Shown here: in pieces, positions 56,674-64,000 of the stretch
Position numbering within the stretch: position 1 is the stretch's first letter
How the letters are laid out: every line of letters starts with the position of its first letter
Assembly (NCBI GenBank): GCA_030066685.1
Contig: JASJBF010000019.1
Coordinates: 61,636 to 125,635, forward strand
Length of the DNA: 64,000 nucleotides
DNA from: Kiloniellales bacterium
GTDB lineage: Bacteria; Pseudomonadota; Alphaproteobacteria; Kiloniellales; JAKSBE01
Reading direction: 5' to 3'
Made by a program: the position numbers and the translations under genes
Notes under the pieces: generated by a model
Database searches by the model: none
Seen by the model: the letters and a program-made list of their open reading frames with translations, nothing else
Told to the model about the DNA's origin: nothing

Positions 56674-57339
56674 TCAGGCTGCCTCGTCGTTCGGCGGCTC
56701 CGCCGCGACCCAGGACAGGCAGGCGCCGCTGTTCATCAGGTAGACACCGATCCGGCCGAGCTCGGTGACCGCCTCCTCGGAGGCCCCGGTCACCGCGTCG
56801 GGCGCCAGGATCACCCTCAGGTCCCGCGATCCCGCCTCGTAGACCGTGGAGCGGATGCTGGTCGAGAAATTGCAGCCGCAGAGCACCACGGTCGAGACCC
56901 CCAGCGCGCGCAGCTTCTCCTCCAAGGCCGTGCCGTGGAAAGCGCCCCAGCGCGGCTTGTAGATCAGCCATTCCTGCCGGCCGACCTGCTGCGGACTGCC
57001 CTCCAGGAGCGGCACCGGGTCCAGCCGGATCTCGGCGGAGGGCCTGACCTCCTCCAGGAGCTCGGCCCCCATGGTCCCCGGCATCAGGACCCTGAGCCCC
57101 TCCTCCACCGCCTTGCGCCGGAAGCTGTCGACGTTGGAGCCGTCCGGTCGGTAGAGCCGGACGGCATGGATGATCGGCAGGCCGGCGGCCCGGAAGCCCT
57201 GGACCAGGCGCTGGATGCCCGGCATCGCGGCCCCGACGCCCCGGGACCTCAGCGGCGAGCCGTTCTTGACGAAGTCACGCTGCAGATTGATGGTTATCAG
57301 CGCCGTCCGCGCCCGTTCGGGCGAGGTGTAATCGGGCAT
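56674..57339 (-). CDS. Isochorismatase-fold protein with altered catalytic residues
   Basis: 221 aa from the ATG at 57339. The fold is clear (TALITINLQRDFV, LIYKPRWGAFHGTALEEKLR, VVLCGCNFSTSIRSTVYEAG), but the first catalytic position, usually Asp in a D-x-Q-x-D-F motif, is Asn (INLQRDF), and the nucleophilic Cys position aligns to Ser in NFSTSIRST. The Lys (YKPRWGAF) is kept. It may be inactive or may use different chemistry. Divergent GC-rich gap to rarA. Cytosolic. Confidence 0.8.
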   Translation of the reverse strand: MPDYTSPERARTALITINLQRDFVKNGSPLRSRGVGAAMPGIQRLVQGFRAAGLPIIHAVRLYRPDGSNVDSFRRKAVEEGLRVLMPGTMGAELLEEVRPSAEIRLDPVPLLEGSPQQVGRQEWLIYKPRWGAFHGTALEEKLRALGVSTVVLCGCNFSTSIRSTVYEAGSRDLRVILAPDAVTGASEEAVTELGRIGVYLMNSGACLSWVAAEPPNDEAA

Positions 57340-57488
57340 TGCAGTCCTCTGATTATAAAGGCTTGGCCGCGCCCTCCCCGCGGGGCGGCGGCGAGACCTT
57401 ACCTCTTCTCGGGTAGGGAGCAACCGGCAAAGCTGCATGGCACCTGCGATGGAATCGCAGACCTGCCCGCGATCCGGGCAGCCGCCCG

Positions 57489-58793
57489 CTATTCGCCCTT
57501 CCCGCCCCCCTGCCGGCGGGCCCTGAGCTTGTCCCAGTAGTCCAGGCGCTTGCGGATCTCGCGCTCGAAGCCCCTGTCGGCCGGCTGGTAGAAGCGCTGG
57601 CGCGGCAGACCTTCGGGGAAGTAGTCCTGGCCGGAGAAGGCCTCGGGCGCGTCATGGTCGTAAGCATAGCCCTTGCCGTAGCCGAGGTCCTTCATCAGGC
57701 GGGTCGGCGCGTTAAGGATGTGCTGGGGCGGCATCAGGGAGCCGCTCTCACGCGCCGCCCGCATGGCCTGGCCCAGGGCCCGGTAGGCGGCGTTGGACTT
57801 GGGCGCCGTGCCCAAGTAGAGAACCGCCTGGGCCAGGGCCAGCTCGCCCTCCGGCGTTCCCAGGCGCTCGTACGCCTGCCAGGCGGCCAGGGTCTGCTCC
57901 AGAGCCCCCGGATCGGCCAGCCCGACGTCCTCGACGGCGAAGCGCAGCAGGCGGCGGGCGATGTAGTGCGGGTCCTCGCCACCGGCCAGCATCCGGGCCA
58001 GCCAGTAGAGCGCCGCGTCGCTGTCCGAGCCGCGCAGCGACTTGTGCAGGGCCGAGATCAGGTTGTAGTGGCTCTCCTGCCCCTTGTCGTAGACCGGCGC
58101 TCGCTTCTGCACCACCTCCGCCAGGCGGGCAGTGTCGAGCGGCGGGCCCTCGGGCAGGGCGTAGAGCTCCTCGGCCAGGTTGAGCAGATAGCGGCCGTCG
58201 CCGTCCGCCATGGCGATCAGGGCCGTGCGCGCTTCGGGCTCCAGCGCCAGGGGACCGCCACTCTCCCGCTCGGCCCGTTGCAGAAGCTCCTCCAGCGCGG
58301 CCTCGTCCAGGCGGCGCAGGACGTAGACCTGGGCCCGGGACAGCAGGGCGGCGTTCAGCTCGAAGGAGGGGTTCTCGGTCGTCGCCCCGACCAGAATCAC
58401 CGTGCCGTCCTCGACGTAGGGCAGAAAACCGTCCTGCTGGGCCCGGTTGAAGCGGTGGATCTCGTCGATGAACAGCAGGGTGCCCTGGCCCATCTGGCGC
58501 CGCTCCTTGGCGGCGGCGAAGACCTTGCGCAGGTCGGCCACGCCCGAGAAGACCGCCGAAAGCGGCTCGAAGACCAGGTCGGTCCGCTCGGCCAGGAGGC
58601 GAGCGATGGTGGTCTTACCGCAGCCCGGCGGTCCCCAGAGCACCATCGAGGCCAGGCGGCCCTGGGCGAGCATCCGGCCGATCGGCGCCTCGGGGCCGAG
58701 CAGATGGTTCTGGCCGACGACCTCGGACAGTTCTTTGGGCCGCAACCGGTCCGCCAGGGGCCGCGGCGCTTGGGCCTCGAACAGACCGTTCAC
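57489..58793 (-). CDS. rarA: Replication-associated AAA+ protein RarA/MgsA
   Basis: 434 aa from a GTG at 58793. Walker A GPPGCGKTTIARLLAERTDL (about 55-74), Walker B LLFIDEIHRFNRAQQDGF, sensor 1 VGATTENPSFELNAALLSRA and the Arg finger in RAQVYVLRRL are present. The C-terminal tetramerisation domain includes GSDSDAALYWLARMLAGGED. RarA acts on stalled replication forks. Minus strand, between the isochorismatase-fold and Do-like genes. Confidence 0.95.
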   Translation of the reverse strand: MNGLFEAQAPRPLADRLRPKELSEVVGQNHLLGPEAPIGRMLAQGRLASMVLWGPPGCGKTTIARLLAERTDLVFEPLSAVFSGVADLRKVFAAAKERRQMGQGTLLFIDEIHRFNRAQQDGFLPYVEDGTVILVGATTENPSFELNAALLSRAQVYVLRRLDEAALEELLQRAERESGGPLALEPEARTALIAMADGDGRYLLNLAEELYALPEGPPLDTARLAEVVQKRAPVYDKGQESHYNLISALHKSLRGSDSDAALYWLARMLAGGEDPHYIARRLLRFAVEDVGLADPGALEQTLAAWQAYERLGTPEGELALAQAVLYLGTAPKSNAAYRALGQAMRAARESGSLMPPQHILNAPTRLMKDLGYGKGYAYDHDAPEAFSGQDYFPEGLPRQRFYQPADRGFEREIRKRLDYWDKLRARRQGGGKGE

Positions 58794-58837
58794 TTCGTTT
58801 CCTGCCGCGTGTTGCCGCTGGTTCCCGCCGGCCGGCC

Positions 58838-60268
58838 TCAGGCCTCGATCCGGACCACCTTGACCCGTCCCTCGCGGCGGAACTTGATGGACCAGGAATC
58901 GCTGCTCTCGACGAGGCGCATCAGGTCGAGGGTCGTGCCGACCTCGGCCTCATTGATCGAAAGGATAACGTCCCCCGGCTTGAAGCGGAACCGCCGGGCC
59001 GGCGAGCCGCGCTTGATCTCGGTCAGGATCACCCCCGCCCAGGCGCCGGGCAGATCGAGCTCTTCGGCCAGGGCCGGCGAGAGGTTTGCGGCCACCGCGC
59101 CGCTCAGGGGATGGCGGCCGCGCAGCAGGCGCGCTTCGCGCGGCGGCGTCTCCGGCGGCGCCATCAGCGGCAGCTGCATCCGCGCCTTGCTCCGGTCCCG
59201 CCAGACCTCCAGGGGCACGTCCCCGCCAGGCACCTCGGTCGCGACGCGGAAGCGCAGCGAGGTGACGTCGTTGACGGTCTGGTCGTCGACCGTGACCACC
59301 ACGTCGCCGACCATGAGGCCGGCCTGCTCGGCCGGGCCGCCGGGATAGAGCTGGTTGACCAGCACGCCGCCCGGCCGCGGCAGGCCGAAGCCCTCGGCCA
59401 GCTCCGCGGTCAGGGTCTGGCCGACGAAGCCGAGCCAAGGCCGAACGATCCGGCCGTCACCCTTGGCGCTGGCGACCACCGAGCGGACCATGTCGGAGGG
59501 GATCGCGAAGCCGATGCCGATCGATCCGCCGCTGCGCGAGAAGATCGCCGTGTTGATGCCGACCAGCCGTCCGTCCATGGTCACCAGGGCGCCGCCCGAG
59601 TTGCCGGGATTGATCGCGGCGTCGGTCTGGATGAAGAAGCTGTAATCGGAGATGCCGGCCTGGGTCCGCGCGAGAGCCGAGACGATCCCGCTGGTCACCG
59701 TCTGGCCGACGCCGAAGGGGTTGCCGATCGCCAGCACCAGGTCGCCGACCTCCAGCTCGTCGGAATCGCGGAGCGCGACCACCGGCAGCCGCTCCTGCGC
59801 CGGCTCGATGCGCAGAATCGCCAGGTCGGTGCGCTCGTCGCTGAGCACCAGCTCGGCCGGGTATTCGCGCAGGTCCGACAGCACGACTCGGATCTCGTCG
59901 GCGCCTTCGACGACGTGGTGGTTGGTGACGACCAAGCCCTCGTCGTCGACGATCACGCCCGACCCGAGGGAGTTCTGCACCCGCTCCCGGGGCCGCCCCA
60001 GAAAGCCGAAGTCGTCGCCGAAGAAGCGCCGGAACATGGGATCGTTGAACAGCGGCGCGACCGCCCGCTGGCGCACGACCTTCTTGGTGTAGATGTTGAC
60101 CACGGCCGGCGCCGCCTTCTTGACCACCGGCGCGAAGCTCAACATGACCTCGTCGCGCGAGCTCGGCACCGCCCGCTCCTGCGCCTGGGCTTGGCCCAGC
60201 ATCGCAAGGGCCAGCAACATGACGAAACCCTTCGACGCGATGTTTCCTCGGACTCGCATGGATGTCAT
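58838..60268 (-). CDS. Do/DegQ-like periplasmic serine protease
   Basis: 476 aa with a signal peptide (FVMLLALAMLGQAQAQ). The catalytic triad is in VVTNHHVVEGADE (His, about residue 118), ERTDLAILRIEPAQ (Asp) and AAINPGNSGGALVTMDG (Ser, about residue 225). Two C-terminal PDZ domains (about 280-365 and 380-470, e.g. GPAEQAGLMVGDVVVTVDDQ and PARRFRFKPGDVILSINEAE). It degrades or refolds misfolded envelope proteins. Start at the ATG at 60268 or 60259. Confidence 0.92.
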   Translation of the reverse strand: MTSMRVRGNIASKGFVMLLALAMLGQAQAQERAVPSSRDEVMLSFAPVVKKAAPAVVNIYTKKVVRQRAVAPLFNDPMFRRFFGDDFGFLGRPRERVQNSLGSGVIVDDEGLVVTNHHVVEGADEIRVVLSDLREYPAELVLSDERTDLAILRIEPAQERLPVVALRDSDELEVGDLVLAIGNPFGVGQTVTSGIVSALARTQAGISDYSFFIQTDAAINPGNSGGALVTMDGRLVGINTAIFSRSGGSIGIGFAIPSDMVRSVVASAKGDGRIVRPWLGFVGQTLTAELAEGFGLPRPGGVLVNQLYPGGPAEQAGLMVGDVVVTVDDQTVNDVTSLRFRVATEVPGGDVPLEVWRDRSKARMQLPLMAPPETPPREARLLRGRHPLSGAVAANLSPALAEELDLPGAWAGVILTEIKRGSPARRFRFKPGDVILSINEAEVGTTLDLMRLVESSDSWSIKFRREGRVKVVRIEA

Positions 60269-60324
60269 CTAGTCATACCTGGTCGAAGCGTCAAATCACG
60301 CCATCCTGATCGCCAAAGCAAACA

Positions 60325-60351
60325 CGGCAGCTTCCGGTGCGGAAGCTGCCG
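60325..60351 (-). terminator. Terminator of the alpha operon
   Basis: CGGCAGCTTCCG (60325-60336) and CGGAAGCTGCCG (60340-60351) form a perfect 12-bp stem around GTG. On the minus strand the stem is followed by TGTTTGCTTTGG, a U-rich tail. It lies 43 bases after the rplQ stop. Confidence 0.9.
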
Positions 60352-60393
60352 CGCTATGTCCTCTCGGCGCGAGGCCGGATCGGGCGACCGACC

Positions 60394-60822
60394 CTAGGCC
60401 TCGGCCTCAGTCTCCTCGACCTCTTGCTCCTGGGTCGGGCCGGAGTCCTGGCCCTTGGCCTCGGGATCGCGGTCGACCAGCTCGATCACCGCCATGGGCG
60501 CCATGTCGCCGTAGCGGAAGCCGGCCTTGAGCACCCGGGTGTAGCCGCCCGGACGGTCCTTGTAGCGCGTCGCCAGCTCGTCGAAGAGCTTGGCCGTGAT
60601 CTTGCGGTCGCGCAGCATCGAAAGGGCCTGCCGTCGGGCGTGGAGGTCGCCGCGCTTGCCCAGGGTGATCAGGCGGTCCACGACGCGCCGCAGGTCCTTG
60701 GCCTTTGGCAGGGTGGTCTTGATCTGCTCGTGCTTCACCAGCGCCGCCGCCATGTTGGCGAACATGGCCTGCCGGTGCGGGCTCGACCGGTTGAACTTCC
60801 GGCCGCTCATGCCGTGCCGCAT
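60394..60822 (-). CDS. rplQ: 50S ribosomal protein L17
   Basis: 142 aa. Begins [20 protein letters not shown], the invariant L17 start, and continues [20 protein letters not shown] and [20 protein letters not shown]. The C-terminal 25 residues are acidic and variable. Last gene of the alpha operon, followed by the terminator at 60325-60351. Confidence 0.97.
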   Translation of the reverse strand: MRHGMSGRKFNRSSPHRQAMFANMAAALVKHEQIKTTLPKAKDLRRVVDRLITLGKRGDLHARRQALSMLRDRKITAKLFDELATRYKDRPGGYTRVLKAGFRYGDMAPMAVIELVDRDPEAKGQDSGPTQEQEVEETEAEA

Positions 60823-60948
60823 CGTGGCTCCTCCTCATCATCCTGGCCTCGCGCACGAGACCGATTTCAGGGCCCGCCGCCGCGTCCCGCCCCTGGGGGC
60901 GGGCTCGTGTACGGCGGGTGATCGTCGGGACGCGGCCCGATCGGCCGC

Positions 60949-61965
60949 TCAGTAGGGCTCCTCGAGCTTCTTGACCATCTCCTCGATGTTCTCGGGCGGC
61001 CAAGTGGGGATCTCCATCCCCAGGTGGAGGCCCATCTGCGAGAGGACCTCCTTGATCTCGTTCAGCGACTTGCGGCCGAAGTTCGGGGTCCGCAGCATCT
61101 CGGCCTCGCTCTTCTGGACCAGGTCGCCGATGTAGACGATGTTGTCGTTCTTCAGGCAGTTGGCCGACCGGACCGAGAGCTCGAGCTCGTCCACCTTGCG
61201 CAGCAGGTTGCGGTTGAAGGGCGGCTCGCTTGGCCGCTCCTCGACCTCCCGCACGCTGGGCTCCTCGAAGTTGATGAAGAGCTGCAGCTGGTCTTGCAGA
61301 ATCCTGGCTGCCAGGGCCACCGCGTCCTCGGGCGTGACCGCGCCGTTGGTCTCGACCTCCATGGTCAGCTTGTCGTAGTCGGTGACCTGACCGACGCGGG
61401 TGTTGTCGACCTTGTAGGCGACCTTGCGCACCGGCGAAAAGACGGCGTCGACCGGGATCAGGCCGATCGGGGCATCCTCGGGGCGATTCTGTGTCCCCGG
61501 CACATAGCCCTTGCCGGATTCGACGGTCAGCTCCATATCCAGCCTCGCACCGTCGTCAAGGGTGCAGATGACGAGTTCCGGGTTCATGACCTCGATGTCA
61601 TGCCCGGTCTCGATCTGGCCGGCGGATACCTCGCCGGGGCCCTCGGCGCGCAGGCGCATACGCTTCGGTCCTTCGCCGTGCATGCGCAGGGCGATCGACT
61701 TGACGTTGAGCACGATGTCGGTGACGTCCTCCCGGACCCCGGGGATCGAGGAGAACTCATGGAGCACCCCGTCGACCTGGATCGAGGTCACCGCGGCACC
61801 CTGCAGCGACGACAGCAGCACGCGACGCAGGGCATTGCCCAGGGTCAGGCCGAAGCCGCGCTCGAGCGGGTCGGCGACCACCTTGGCCAGGCGATCCGGA
61901 TCGGCGCCCGGCTGGATGTCGAGCTTGTTGGGCTTGATCAGTTCTGTCCAGTTCTTCTGCAGCAC
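60949..61965 (-). CDS. rpoA: RNA polymerase alpha subunit
   Basis: 338 aa from a GTG at 61965. The N-terminal assembly domain ([20 protein letters not shown], about 33-52, with the dimer-forming EGPGEVSAG) and the C-terminal UP-element/activator-binding domain with [20 protein letters not shown] and [20 protein letters not shown] are both full. Between rpsK and rplQ in the normal order. Confidence 0.98.
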   Translation of the reverse strand: MLQKNWTELIKPNKLDIQPGADPDRLAKVVADPLERGFGLTLGNALRRVLLSSLQGAAVTSIQVDGVLHEFSSIPGVREDVTDIVLNVKSIALRMHGEGPKRMRLRAEGPGEVSAGQIETGHDIEVMNPELVICTLDDGARLDMELTVESGKGYVPGTQNRPEDAPIGLIPVDAVFSPVRKVAYKVDNTRVGQVTDYDKLTMEVETNGAVTPEDAVALAARILQDQLQLFINFEEPSVREVEERPSEPPFNRNLLRKVDELELSVRSANCLKNDNIVYIGDLVQKSEAEMLRTPNFGRKSLNEIKEVLSQMGLHLGMEIPTWPPENIEEMVKKLEEPY

Positions 61966-62090
61966 GGCTGCACCCTCGTGTCTAGCAGGCGGAAATACAT
62001 GCGACGCCTTGCCCGCGCCGCCCGGCCGCTGGGCCTATCCCGTCGACCGGCAGATTCTCTTCGGGTTGCCGTGGGCCCGCGGCAGCCGCG

Positions 62091-62480
62091 TCAGACGCGG
62101 CGGCGCTTGGGCGGCCGGCAGCCGTTGTGCGGGATCGGCGTCACGTCCCGAATGGCCGTGATCGTGAAGCCGATCGCCTGCAGGGCCCGAAGCGCGGATT
62201 CGCGGCCCGAGCCAGGCCCCTTGACGTTGACCTCCAGGGTCTTCATCCCGTGCTCCTGCGCCTTGCGCCCGGCGTCCTCGCCGGCCATCTGCGCGGCGTA
62301 GGGCGTGGATTTCCGCGAGCCCTTGAAGCCCTGCCCCCCTGCCGAAGACCAGGAGATCGCGTTGCCCTGGACGTCGGTGATGGTGATGATGGTGTTGTTG
62401 AAGGTCGCGTTCACGTGCGCGATGCCCGAGGTGATGTTCTTGCGCTCGCGACGACGCAAACGCGGTTGAGCCTTAGCCAT
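62091..62480 (-). CDS. rpsK: 30S ribosomal protein S11
   Basis: 129 aa. [20 protein letters not shown] (about 12-31), [17 protein letters not shown] [20 protein letters not shown] and the C-terminal [20 protein letters not shown] are diagnostic. Directly follows rpsM. Confidence 0.98.
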   Translation of the reverse strand: MAKAQPRLRRRERKNITSGIAHVNATFNNTIITITDVQGNAISWSSAGGQGFKGSRKSTPYAAQMAGEDAGRKAQEHGMKTLEVNVKGPGSGRESALRALQAIGFTITAIRDVTPIPHNGCRPPKRRRV

Positions 62481-62489
62481 TTCGGAGCC

Positions 62490-62870
62490 CTACTTCTTCG
62501 CTGCTTTTTTCTTGCCCGCGATGGCCCGCGCCGGGCCCTTGCGCGTGCGGGCGTTGGTGTTGGTCCGCTGGCCCCGGACCGGCAGGCCCTTGCGATGCCG
62601 GAGACCGCGGTAGCAGCCCAGATCCATGAGGCGCTTGATGTTCATCGCGACCTCTCGGCGCAGGTCGCCCTCCACGCTGTAGTCGCGGTCGATGGTCTCG
62701 CGGATGCGCACGACCTCGTCGTCGGTCAGCTCGTTGACCCGCCGCTCGGCCGGAATCCCGACCTTCTCGCAGATCTCCGCGGCCTTGGTATTGCCGATTC
62801 CATGGATGTAGGTCAGCCCGATCAGGACGCGTTTCTGAGTCGGGATGTTGACGCCAGCTATGCGAGCCAC
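62490..62870 (-). CDS. rpsM: 30S ribosomal protein S13
   Basis: 126 aa from a GTG at 62870: [20 protein letters not shown], helix-hairpin-helix [20 protein letters not shown] and C-terminal [20 protein letters not shown] are all as in S13. It starts about 100 bases downstream of the adk stop. Confidence 0.98.
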   Translation of the reverse strand: MARIAGVNIPTQKRVLIGLTYIHGIGNTKAAEICEKVGIPAERRVNELTDDEVVRIRETIDRDYSVEGDLRREVAMNIKRLMDLGCYRGLRHRKGLPVRGQRTNTNARTRKGPARAIAGKKKAAKK

Positions 62871-62969
62871 GCCGCGTTACTCCTTAGATATATGGACATG
62901 CGCAAAGGCCGCGGCCGCGCTGGCGTCGGGGACGCAGGATTATAGGTCCCGGGATCGGCGAGTCAATAC

Positions 62970-63620
62970 TCATGCCCGGCCCAAAACCTCCTCTATCTGG
63001 CGGGTGACCTCGTCGATATCGGCCATCCCGTCGACGCCCTGCAGCACGCCGGCCCGCGCGTAGTAGGGCAGGATCGGCGCCGTCTGGGCGTGGTAGGCCT
63101 CCAGTCGGGCTCGTACGGTCGCCTCGTTGTCGTCGTCGCGGCGGCGGAACTCGGTCCCGCCGCAGTTGTCGCAGACGCCCTCGACCTTCGGCCGCTGGAA
63201 CTCGTCGTGGTATCCCGCCCCGCAAGCGATGCAGGAAAACCGTCCGGTGATCCGGCCAACCAAGGCCTCTTCGTCGACCTCGAGCTGGATCACCCGGTCG
63301 AGCTTTAGGCCCTTTTTTGCCAGCATCTCGTCCAGGGATTCCGCCTGGGCGGCGGTCCGCGGAAAGCCGTCCAGGATGAAGCCGTCCTCGCAATCCGGCT
63401 CGTCGATGCGATCCGAGATCATCTGCACCATCAGGTCATCGGGCATCAGCTTGCCGGCGTCCATGACCGCCTTCGCTTCCTCGCCCAGCGGGCTGCCCGA
63501 GGCGACCAGGGCGCGCAGCATGTCGCCGGTCGAGAGCTGGACCAGATGATGGCGCTCCTCCAACCGCTTCGCCTGCGTCCCCTTGCCCGCCCCCGGCGGC
63601 CCAAGAAGAATCACGTTCAA
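62970..63620 (-). CDS. adk: Adenylate kinase
   Basis: 216 aa from a TTG at 63620 whose last bases overlap the secY stop (TTGA). [20 protein letters not shown] (Walker A), the NMP-binding [20 protein letters not shown] and [16 protein letters not shown] are normal. It has a zinc-type LID: two Cys-x-x-Cys pairs in [13 protein letters not shown] and [14 protein letters not shown] (about residues 128-155). Converts ATP + AMP to 2 ADP. Confidence 0.97.
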   Translation of the reverse strand: MNVILLGPPGAGKGTQAKRLEERHHLVQLSTGDMLRALVASGSPLGEEAKAVMDAGKLMPDDLMVQMISDRIDEPDCEDGFILDGFPRTAAQAESLDEMLAKKGLKLDRVIQLEVDEEALVGRITGRFSCIACGAGYHDEFQRPKVEGVCDNCGGTEFRRRDDDNEATVRARLEAYHAQTAPILPYYARAGVLQGVDGMADIDEVTRQIEEVLGRA

Positions 63621-64000
63621 CCTCGCCTCCCCCGAAGCTTGGCCTTCTTGATGAGGCCTTCGTATTGATGTGCGAGCAGATGCGAGTGGATCTGCCCGAC
63701 GGTGTCCATGGTCACCGAGACCACGATCAGCAGGCTGGTACCGCCGAAGTAGAAGGGCACGGCGTACTCTGCGATCAGCAGTTCCGGCAGCAGGCAGACC
63801 AGCGCCAGGTAGGCGGCGCCGACCACGGTCAGGCGGACCTGGAGGTAGTTCAGGTACTCCGCCGTGTTGGCCCCGGGCCGGATGCCCGGGATGAAGCCGC
63901 CGTGCTTCTTCAGGTTGTCCGCGGTGTCCGCCGGGTTGAAGACGATCGAGGTGTAGAAGAAGCAGAAGAACACGATCATCGCGACGTAGATCACGAGGTA
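63617..64000 (-). CDS. secY: Protein translocase subunit SecY, C-terminal part
   Basis: Only the last 127 residues are inside the window; the gene continues past the right edge. The visible part contains the late helices and [25 protein letters not shown]-like [20 protein letters not shown] and the terminal [20 protein letters not shown] typical of the SecY end. It is the protein-conducting channel subunit. The stop overlaps the adk start. Confidence 0.95.
   Translation of the reverse strand, partial: YLVIYVAMIVFFCFFYTSIVFNPADTADNLKKHGGFIPGIRPGANTAEYLNYLQVRLTVVGAAYLALVCLLPELLIAEYAVPFYFGGTSLLIVVSVTMDTVGQIHSHLLAHQYEGLIKKAKLRGRRG

Noticed and set aside
60850..60940. Hairpin CCCGCCC-CTGG-GGGCGGG between rpoA and rplQ
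   Set aside because: It is a short GC-only stem with no U-tract inside an operon; it may be an mRNA structure, but is not a terminator.

Overview
The window is a contiguous, gene-dense, GC-rich bacterial chromosome segment with no rRNA, insertion sequence, integrase or CRISPR array. The gene families point to an alphaproteobacterium: an ATP12-type F1-ATPase assembly chaperone, a malic enzyme fused to a phosphotransacetylase domain, a CpaA-F/TadBC pilus locus, a SUF operon led by an Rrf2 regulator, and the secY-adk-rpsM-rpsK-rpoA-rplQ order. A Rhodospirillales/Kiloniellales-like host is a reasonable guess, but no rRNA is present to settle it.

Layout. 1-1.9 kb: a phage-repressor-like S24 regulator, divergent small overlapping ORFs and a second small gene, with a shared operator word. 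1.9-6.1 kb: housekeeping singletons (two GNAT acetyltransferases, an O-methyltransferase, a DUF192 protein, a histone-deacetylase-family amidohydrolase). 6.2-7.8 kb: a TPP riboswitch and a two-gene ABC transporter. 8.1-11.3 kb: a ribbon-helix-helix/coiled-coil gene pair, upp and two P460-type c-heme proteins. 11.5-19.0 kb: the SUF iron-sulphur assembly operon (regulator, sufBCDSE, sufT, sufA-like), followed by a flavin oxidoreductase. 19.3-29.6 kb: a Tad/Flp pilus assembly locus with a pilin-position small ORF, cpaABCDEF, tadBC and two TadE-like pseudopilins.

29.7-34.6 kb: hairpin repeats, an RraA-like gene, a LiuR-type regulator with a thioesterase and isovaleryl-CoA dehydrogenase, and a Tat-exported SMP-30 protein. 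34.6-39 kb: a DCC-family protein, mgtE, maeB and tRNA-Leu(GAG). 39-43 kb: lipB, a GST and an arsR-arsI-arsP organoarsenical detoxification cluster with two matching operators. 43-46 kb: a Rieske-domain fusion protein divergent from a cysteine-cluster regulator, then acyP. 46.1-49.7 kb: propionyl-CoA carboxylase pccA/pccB. 50-60.3 kb: a large lipoprotein hydrolase, VOC protein, class IV aminotransferase, ATP12, HAD phosphatase, RluC-type synthase, crcB, an isochorismatase-fold protein with altered active site, rarA and a Do-like protease. 60.3-64 kb: the end of the ribosomal protein/alpha operon, from secY (cut by the right edge) to rplQ and its terminator.

The most unusual items are the Rieske fusion with its divergent cysteine-rich regulator, the pilin-position ORF that does not encode a recognisable Flp pilin, the duplicated N-terminal domain of CpaF, the EF-hand-like loop in a TadE-like protein, the repressor/small-ORF module at the left edge, and an isochorismatase-fold protein whose Asp and Cys positions are Asn and Ser. 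None can be called a new system from sequence alone.
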